DNA of 8,153 bases. Source: Oscillospiraceae bacterium. GTDB taxonomy: Bacteria > Bacillota > Clostridia > Oscillospirales > Ruminococcaceae. The translations under genes were made by a program, and so were the position numbers. The notes under the pieces were generated by a model. The model had not been told where the DNA came from. It was given only the letters and a program-made list of their open reading frames with translations, and ran no database searches. The stretch's first letter is position 1; each line of letters starts with the position of its first letter. Below, one piece after another: positions 1 through 7,000 of the stretch. Location: the NCBI GenBank assembly GCA_016302655.1, contig JAEDNF010000065.1, positions 1 through 8,153 on the forward strand, in the 5' to 3' direction.

Positions 1-3
1 TTT

Positions 4-657
4 TTACTCATTTTCAAATTTCGCTGTTTTAAACAAATCTTCAGCTTCGTTTTTGTCGTAATTCACCACTAAAATAAATAGGTACCCATCCATTGTCCAG
101 ACAATTTGAATATCATCATCTTTGCTTATCAAATAACCTTCATTGTCTAAAAAAGTTACCGGCTGCGGCGAAGCGTCTTCTGTGTCGATATGATATGGAA
201 TGTCTATCAGGGATTGCGTCAATAATACTATTTTTTCACCGTTTTTATATTCAAAGGTGCAAATCGAATCCGATAATGATTCATTTGTAAGCGTGTATCC
301 GCTTTTGGGCGAAAGTCTTAAATATTCAGTTATTTCTTCTTTTGCGTTGTCGGGTGGAACTATTTCGACAACCGAATGATCCGGGTATATACTGAAGCGG
401 AACCCGTTTACATAGGCTACAGATATAAATCCTGCCAGTACAACAATTGAAAACGCTAAGGAAATCATAGCGATCTTTAATCTGACAGAAGTGTTTGTTT
501 TGAATGTACAGTTATTTTCATTAGAGTTCTTGATTATTTTCTTTCTGTTCAGACGATAGGACAAGGAGAAACGATGTTCGTCACCGGCAGAAAGATATTC
601 GTAGTAACGCAGACCGGCGGATTCATCAAAAGCATTAATAAGTTTTTCATTCAGCAT
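4..657 (-). CDS. Probable membrane-bound anti-sigma factor, DUF4367-like
   Basis: This probably holds the ECF sigma factor encoded just upstream inactive at the membrane and releases it on an envelope signal; that role is inferred from position and architecture. Counted from a GTG at 666, the protein has a polar N-terminal stretch of about 60 residues (presumed cytoplasmic sigma-binding part), one hydrophobic segment at about 64-87 (KIAMISLAFSIVVLAGFISV), and an extracytoplasmic domain at 88-220. The end, with WTMDGYLFILV followed by an acidic helix EAEDLFKTAK, resembles the C-terminal pattern of DUF4367. There is no HxxxCxxC zinc anti-sigma motif; the only cysteines are near residues 53 and 136. 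I prefer the ATG at 657 (217 aa) because GGGGTGA lies 5 nt upstream; the GTG at 666 has only a weak purine run before it. The gene overlaps the sigma gene by 11 bp and ends 3 nt from the window edge. It could instead be a lipoprotein-like sensor without anti-sigma activity. Confidence 0.8.
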   Translation of the reverse strand: MLNEKLINAFDESAGLRYYEYLSAGDEHRFSLSYRLNRKKIIKNSNENNCTFKTNTSVRLKIAMISLAFSIVVLAGFISVAYVNGFRFSIYPDHSVVEIVPPDNAKEEITEYLRLSPKSGYTLTNESLSDSICTFEYKNGEKIVLLTQSLIDIPYHIDTEDASPQPVTFLDNEGYLISKDDDIQIVWTMDGYLFILVVNYDKNEAEDLFKTAKFENE

Positions 658-1195
658 ATTTTTCACCCCATATTTTTCTTAGTTTCATTTTTGCTTTATA
701 GATTCTTTGGCGGACGGCGTTGGGAGCTATACCCAACAAATCGGATATTTCGCTTATGCTCATTTCAAGAACAAGTTTCAGATACAGAGGTTCATAATAA
801 ATATCGGGAAGCTCATGAAGAGCGTTTACGAGGGCTTGCAAGGAAATGTCCGACAGAGCTTCGTCTTCAACGCTATCCGGCGCTTCAATATCATAGAACT
901 CGCTGATATCCTTGCTGTCATCATATTTATTTTGTTCTTTCATCATTGCGAGCGAAACATTCTTCACTATAATAATCAAATAATAGCCCCGTTTGTTACC
1001 GGGTATTGAAGAAATTTTTTCTAAATATTTTATAACTCTTACAAAAGCGATATGTACAGCGTCTTCCGCTGAGTGTTTATTATGCAGAATACTGAACGCA
1101 GTACGATACATAGCCTGCTCATATTTTATGTACAATTCTTCGACAAGACTTTTTTCTTCCTCAGTCTCGACCATCGAGAGATATATAGAAAGCAA
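647..1195 (-). CDS. RNA polymerase sigma factor, ECF subfamily (sigma-70 family)
   Basis: This 182-aa protein has the size and two-domain layout of an ECF sigma factor, which directs core RNA polymerase to a small set of promoters. Region 2 spans about residues 18-90: LYIKYEQAMYRTAFSIL, then SAEDAVHIAFVRVIKYLEKI, then YLIIIVKNVSLAMMKEQNK, matching the usual region 2.1-2.4 spacing. An acidic linker (about 91-117) leads to region 4 at about 118-175, with ALHELPDIYYEPLYLKLV and the helix-turn-helix EISDLLGIAPNAVRQRIYKA, which would read the -35 element. No extra C-terminal domain is present. The start is TTG at 1195: GGAGG sits 7 nt upstream and an in-frame TGA lies further up with no other ATG, GTG or TTG between. 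The next Met (1174) is too far from the ribosome binding site. The stop overlaps the downstream anti-sigma gene. The target promoters cannot be read from the sequence. Confidence 0.92.
   Translation of the reverse strand: MLSIYLSMVETEEEKSLVEELYIKYEQAMYRTAFSILHNKHSAEDAVHIAFVRVIKYLEKISSIPGNKRGYYLIIIVKNVSLAMMKEQNKYDDSKDISEFYDIEAPDSVEDEALSDISLQALVNALHELPDIYYEPLYLKLVLEMSISEISDLLGIAPNAVRQRIYKAKMKLRKIWGEKYAE
663..669 (-). promoter_or_regulatory. Ribosome binding site of the anti-sigma gene, inside the sigma coding region
   Basis: GGGGTGA on the minus strand ends 5 nt before the ATG at 657. It lies within the last codons of the sigma gene (W-G-E), so translation of the second gene is probably coupled to that of the first. 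The site favours ATG 657 over the GTG at 664-666, which lies inside the same motif. Confidence 0.55.
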
Positions 1196-1200
1196 AGCAA

Positions 1201-1207
1201 TTCCTCC
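1201..1207 (-). promoter_or_regulatory. Strong ribosome binding site deciding the TTG start of the sigma gene
   Basis: GGAGGAA on the minus strand has its GGAGG core 7 nt from the TTG at 1195, good spacing for a Firmicute. The out-of-frame TTG at 1200 touches the motif and is too close to be used. Confidence 0.8.
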
Positions 1208-1251
1208 GTGAAAATAAAAGTTATGACATATAAATCAAAGATTACAGTAAA

Positions 1252-1280
1252 ATTATATCACGGTTGATATGAACGGTCAA
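1252..1280 (-). promoter_or_regulatory. Sigma-A-type promoter of the sigma/anti-sigma operon
   Basis: The minus strand carries TTGACC (1280-1275) and a perfect TATAAT (1257-1252) separated by 17 nt, one mismatch from the housekeeping consensus. Transcription would start near 1245, giving a leader of about 50 nt before the TTG start. This suggests the operon is expressed by the housekeeping sigma factor rather than solely by its own ECF product; that conclusion is inference. Confidence 0.8.
1255..1270. repeat. Inverted repeat in the promoter spacer (candidate operator)
   Basis: ATATCA and TGATAT form a perfect 6-bp inverted repeat around a 4-bp centre. It occupies the promoter spacer and covers the first three bases of the -10 box, where a bound repressor would block polymerase. 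No regulator is known. The arms are AT-rich, so a chance match is possible. Confidence 0.35.
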
Positions 1281-1390
1281 CAACACAGTAAAAGCTTACA
1301 AATTATAATTGATTATTTAATATTGCTTTCTGCTCTTCTTTTGGTCGTCAGGGGAGGTTGTCGTTTTTACATATAAAATATAGTTTGATA

Positions 1391-1455
1391 TCAGCTTGTC
1401 GAAAAAGGCTTTTTCGACAAGCTGAGCCCCTGCACGCATTTGCGTGCAGAGGCTC
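1391..1455 (-). terminator. Two abutting hairpins downstream of the giant gene; probable 3' end or terminator
   Basis: Reading from the giant gene, the first hairpin (1455-1424) has a 5-bp outer stem, one mismatch and a 9-bp inner stem (CTGCACGCA / TGCGTGCAG) around a 2-nt loop. The second (1425-1391) is a 17-bp perfect inverted repeat, TCAGCTTGTCGAAAAAG and its complement, around a single base. The two share bases 1424-1425. The first starts 4 nt after the stop codon. No long U tract follows the second hairpin, but its distal arm contains U5. It could be an intrinsic terminator, an RNA-stabilising 3' structure or a dispersed palindromic repeat; the symmetry means it could act on either strand. 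Confidence 0.6.
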
Positions 1456-1459
1456 TCTT

Positions 1460-4042
1460 TTACTCTGCCGTTATCATCTTTGTATAGATTTTAGCATTCG
1501 TATAAACGATATAATCACTGCACTGCGAATTTGAAACGGGATTTCCTTCGCCATCTATAAGCTCGGCGGAAAGCCTTACTCTGTAGTTTGCGTATATCTT
1601 GTTTTCGCTTTCAAATTCTAAGCCTGTCTTAACGGAATATGCGGTCAGCACTTCAAAAGTGCCTGCTTCATAATTCAGCTCGTCCTTACCTAATACAAAT
1701 TCCAATGAATTTCCGTTTACCGTGTAAGCCTTTGGTGTGCCGTTCTTGTCATAAAGCTTCACATCTTTAAGGTAATCGGGTAAGTTTACCGAATTGTATA
1801 CCATTTCGCCGGTTACAGACTTCTGATAAAGGGAAAGGGTGAATTTTACCCTGTCAGCCTTATTGACATCCGCTTCGGGAATATTAAGAGTGTTGTAATA
1901 TCCCACCGCCTGAATCTCATCGTTTGCTTCATTTCCGTTTATACCGAGCTTTATAAGCTCGTCGGGCGAATCCGAAACAACATTATAGTTAAGCGAAGCG
2001 GCGACTATATTATCTCTGTAATAGATCTTGCTGTCGCTTATCGGCGCAGATATATTACTGCTGTCGATATTCTCCCATACATACGCAAGGTTTGATGTAG
2101 CCGACAGATTTACTCCGTAGTCATCCTCCTGCGTTTTTCTTTCGGGGAACTGTGCTATAATGCTTTCTTCATCCGCATAAGTTATCACAAGGTCGTCGCA
2201 GGTGATAGTCACGCTGTTGTTCAGTATCAGCTGATGTTTGATGTTTATAGCTTCAGCCATATCGGTACCGGGGAGTCTTAGCTCGGGATCGGTGTTTGCA
2301 AACAGCTTTGCGTACTCATCATCGCCGACTTTGTATGTTCCCGAAACCTGAGGATTTCCTTTTATGCCCTTCTCCATTCCGTTTTCGTCACTTCTCGTTG
2401 CTTCTATTATAAAGCTGTGATATAAGTTTATCGAGTCGTGATTGAGATACGCTTTGACTTCTTCGGCATTCTCGGCTTTTAATGATACTACCGTTTTAAG
2501 AACTGCGGTTATGCTCTTGTTGCTCTCGTTGATAACTTCATTTCCCGTAGTCTCAAAAGTAAAGGTCTGGTCATAGAGATTTCCCAGTATCATATGTACT
2601 ATGCCTTCGTTGGCATTGACATTATTTCTGTGTGACGGAGTCATACCGCTGTCGCCAAGTCTGCGGCTGCAGCCTATGGTTATATTTCTCATTGCGGCAC
2701 TGCTGTCGGCAGTTGTAAAGAAGCTGATGTAATAATCTTCTTTTACAATAAGGTTGCCTGTCACGCCATCTATCATTCCGGCCTTTGCCGTAACGGTAAC
2801 GGTGTAGAAGCTTGCCGTATCCGTATCGGTATCGGTCTTTTTCCTGTAATAGTCCCCGCCTATCTTTATTGTTGCACTGCCCGTGTCATCGGCTGTGCAC
2901 TTTACCAGATTGCCGCTGTCGGACTGCGTAGCGGTGATATCCGCCGATTTACTAAGCAGTTCAACAAATGAAACAGGGCTGAAATAATCGGTATTGCTGT
3001 CTGCTGTGTGGAATATGCCGAAATCGAGCTTTTCATCCGATAGAGTAAACGCATCGGCTATCGTGCTGTAATATGCCTTGTCTTTGTTATTCCTGTCAAG
3101 AAGAACAAGCTTTGTACCGCTCGGGAGGTCGTTGTCGCCCGAAAGGACTACAGCCTTTCCGTATCCCTTAAGCATATTCTCGCCGCTGTTTATTGCTTCC
3201 TGCCATTCTTCAACGGTTCTGAGGTATGAATAGGTGATGTGAGCCGTAACAGGCGTGCCGTAGCTTTCAAGCACGGGGTTGCCGTTAGTGTAGAAGCCTG
3301 TGTTGTATACCGTTCCCGAAAGAGCCGCCGCCGTGAAGTCAAAGTTCAGCATCTTTTCAACATAAACCGGTATATACAGATGATAAGCTGTCTTGCCAGC
3401 TTCAACGGGCGAGTAATACTGAATGTCGATAAGGGTGAACTGATTATATTTACTGTCATAATCATTATCGGTCATTCTGAAGTAATCGTTCTTTACACAC
3501 AGCGTCTGGGATGCGGCGTCGGTCAGCTTTACAAATGCCGTTCCCGCTTCGTCAAGTCTGTAGGTTGATATCTCAACATTGTGGGTAGTTCCCGTCTTGG
3601 CATAGTTACTTATGTCGGTGTTGTTTGTAAGAATACGGATGTAGCTGTTCAGCATACTTGTGACATTGCTGTAGTTGGATTCGTTTATTACAAGAATCGG
3701 GAAATCGTTCGGTATATTCGCACCGGTCTTGGTGTTGAAAGTCGACAGCTTGCCTTCATACGCTTTGAATACATCGTTATATTCGCTGTTTACCGCCGTG
3801 TATCCGTATTCCTTATCCGTTTCGGACAATATTTTATCAATAACCGCTTTGTCTGCGCCGTTGCCTGTAAGGAACATCGGATTTTCTGCCGAGCTGTGTA
3901 TTTGCTTTTTGGGATTTATCGTAGCGTAGGGGAAGACGCCGATATCGCTTACATCGTTGTCGGTGTTTATCGCAGGCACTGTTTTGTTTGCGGCGTTTTC
4001 ATCGGCACTTGATCCTGTATAGTCGCAGAATATTATATAATC
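1460..4042 (-). other. C-terminal beta-rich region of the giant protein (residues about 1364-2223)
   Basis: After the helix, the sequence turns to alternating hydrophobic strands and polar loops suggesting several beta-sandwich modules. Landmarks are DYIIFCDY (1364), NPMFLTGNG (1417), TVEEWQEAINSGENM, a segment containing SGTKLVLLDRN, and YANYRVRLSAELIDG (2180) before the end. I recall similar strings in other large Firmicute surface proteins but cannot verify this. No catalytic motif, signal for sortase, repeat anchor or membrane segment is visible. Confidence 0.5.
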
Positions 4043-7000
4043 ACTTCCGCTGTTTGTGCCGAAGTCTTTGCCTATATATTCGCCGTCAGCCTTCTTCGGC
4101 AGGCTCACGCCTACAAGGTTTACCTGACAGCCCGAGTTTACCTTGCCGATGATATCTCCCGCAACCGTTGTATTTGTCAGAGGATTGCCGCTTATATCGG
4201 TGATCTTCGTATTGTTTATTACGATATTGTAGCCGTTTATATAGTTGCTTTGCAAAAGTCCTGCAAGCGCACCGGTTGACTGAGTTGTTGTACCCTGCTT
4301 TAATACGCAGTCGGAAACCTTGCTGTTTTTGAGTATCATCTTAGCTTCCGTTTTACCGAACAAGCCGCCGCATCCGTTATTTGAGCCTGTAGAGCTTACT
4401 GTATAATTACTTACATAACAGCCGTCTGCGGTTACTGTTCCCGTAATATAGCCTGCAATACCGCCTGCATTAGTACTGCCGTTTATCTCGCTTGCGGTAT
4501 CGCTTACAACGCTTACATCCTTCATTGATATTACTGTGCTTGCGTTGCTTACATAGCCTAACATACCGCCGCTGTAGATAGCCGAAGTATCCGTACCGCT
4601 ATTTACTATATCGAGATTCTTTACACTTACATTTTCGAGGCTTATTGTTGAAGCACCTTCGGTATATGCGATAACGCCGCCTGCGGAGGAGTTCTTTACA
4701 TTCTCAAGGATACCGCCCGTGATATCCATATTCTTTACGGTTATGCTTCTTGTGCTTTCAAAACTGCCGATAAGACCGCCCGGTCCCATCTTGTTTTTAT
4801 TGTTGCTGTCTGCCGAAAGCGAATAAAGGCGGCTTATACCAAATACCGTATTATTATCGCCCGAAGCTTCTCCTATAATATCGATCTGACAGTTTCTTGT
4901 ATAACCGCAAAGTCCTCCCGTAAACCAGCTTCCGCCGACGGTAAGATTATTTGCGCCGCAGTTTTCAAACACAACCTTATTATCATTGGTGCAGTAAACA
5001 GAGCCGATAAGTCCGCCCGACACGTGCCGTGCGCCGACTGTAAGATTATCAAGCTTGACATTCTTTACATTGGGTGAAGCATAATAAGAGCCGCCTGCAA
5101 GTCCGCCTGCACAGCTGAACTTGTTATCGTACTTTATTCCGCCCTTCTCCGATTCAAACACCTCTGTGCTCACATTTCCGCTTATCGTAAGGTCGGAGAT
5201 GGTATAATCGGACAGGCTTGTGTCAAGTTTACTTATCGAAGTGCCTTTTTTAAGGAGATTATGCCTGTTCTGAATAAGAGCGTTGAACAGACCTAAGCCG
5301 ACTCTGTAATCGTGCCAGCCGTTCAGGCTGTAATAATTGTCATAATTGTACTTGCAGAAATTCATATTAAGGTTTACGGTGCTGCCGTTGCCCTTAAGGC
5401 TGTATATGAACATCTGGAAGCTGTCATCGTTGCTGTTCAGCGAGCCTATTCCTCTGAAGCCGTCGGGAAGATCATACATCTTGCTGTCTGAAGTCAGTTC
5501 TATATTGAAGATAGAACCGTTGCTGGTAAGCGTTCTTGCAGGATAATTGCAGACAGCGTTTTTATATGTATTGGTTACAGACGCAGTTGTGTACCTGTAT
5601 ATAAGATACGGAACTATTTCTTTTACTTCGCTTGCACTGCTGTCCTTATTTGTATCGAATTTTCCCGAAGAATAAGCTACATCACGGGAGTATTTATCAA
5701 ATGTGCTGACTTTATTATCAAAGTCGGCAGATGAGGCTTCGTTTGTTCCTATTTCGCTGTAATCGCCGTGGCGTACCATCTGTCTGTTTGCGTAGCCGGT
5801 AAGCTTGTAATCGGTAATATAAGCATTGTTTGTCATATCCAGTTTTCCGCCGCCGCTTGCCACTATGCAGGAAAGAAGGAAAAGCGTCTGTGAATCGGGA
5901 ACGGATATTGTACTTACATATACATCCCAGTTTCTGTTGTCTGCCATTCCTTTAAGGTCGCTGAAAGCAAGGATATTCACAGAGTTTTTGTCTATATCTG
6001 CTATAGAATAATTCTTTTTGCCGTTCTTTAAGGTTACATTTTCTTCTCTCGGCTCATAGTGATCGGTTTCGGTCACGGCATAGCCGTCTATCACTCTGCC
6101 TATTATCGGGTTGCAGTAAAGCGCAATTATCTCATTCTTATAGCCGTCCTCAGCCGTAACGGTAAAATCGGCATTATCCGTGATACCTGCGTATTTAGCG
6201 GTGCTGTCAACATTTCTGAAAACTACGCCGCCGTATCTTACTACGCCGATATATCCGCCTATAGCCTTATTTCCCTGGTTAGAGCCGCCCTTAATGCTTA
6301 TCGTATTGCTGAAGTCAAATGTCACGCTGACATCATCTATAATATTATCTCCGCCGTTTACTATGCCGATAAGACCGCCGTAGAACTCGGCGTATCCGTT
6401 CCCGTCGGTGTAATATTTGCTGTTTGCGTTGTTCTTATTGAAAATACCGGTAAAGTCCGCAGATACATGAACGGTAAGGTCTTTTACAACAGCGCCTGTA
6501 CTCTGATATATAAGCGGTCTTGCGGTCTTGTTCTCAAGCGTATGGTTATCGCCGTGTATTACGCCTTTGAACGCAAAGGCAGTTCCCAAGCCCTGAAATT
6601 CGCCTGAAGACACAGTTATATTACTGCCTAACTGATAATACGCCGTAGACAGCGCCATCTGCATATCCGCAAGAGTAACTGTGCTTGAATCATCGGCAAT
6701 AAAGCTTAACGATGCAGAGTCCCACATATATGCCTTATGAGAGGTTTTATCCGTGCACCAGGTCTTATAGTTAGCGGCTGAGAGATAATTTATCACCATT
6801 CCGTCATAGCTTGAATCAAGAGTAGCGCCTGAAAGCAGTTTATCCACAAGCTCAAGCTGTTTTCCCGATGTGATAATGTACGGATCGTTATATGTGCCGC
6901 AGCCATCGGCTAAATCAACCTTGACAAGCTGGTTTATCTTTATTTCGTGGCAGATATTATCCGACTGCGTCGTGTAGGGGGCATATACATAAGGTAAGAA

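Larger units (their letters stand above)
1244..1293 (-). repeat. 9-bp direct repeat TTTTACTGT flanking the promoter
   Basis: TTTTACTGT occurs at 1293-1285, just upstream of the -35 box, and again at 1252-1244, from the end of the -10 box across the expected start site. The copies are 41 bp apart, close to four helical turns, so they would face the same side of the DNA. A regulatory role is speculative. Confidence 0.3.

Noticed and set aside
1302..1307. Second TATAAT further upstream of the sigma operon
   Set aside because: It sits in a 10-bp AT palindrome and no -35-like hexamer lies at the right distance; the TTGACC/TATAAT pair downstream is far better.
1351..1360. GGGGAGG followed by TTG on the plus strand, resembling a gene start
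   Set aside because: The TTG abuts the purine run with no spacing, and the frame runs through both hairpins into the antisense of the giant gene, ending without recognisable protein.
3581..4012. Plus-strand open frame of 143 codons
   Set aside because: Antisense to the giant gene, no recognisable domain and no promoter seen; a shadow frame.
4175..5107. Repeat array considered as a CRISPR or DNA-level tandem repeat
   Set aside because: The units are similar only as protein; apart from short GG-turn codons the DNA is diverged and there are no equal-length spacers.
6059..6607. Plus-strand open frame of 182 codons inside the giant gene
   Set aside because: It lies wholly antisense to the giant gene, has no clear ribosome binding site, and its Val/Tyr/Ile-rich translation resembles no family. 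It is a by-product of the codon use of the real gene.
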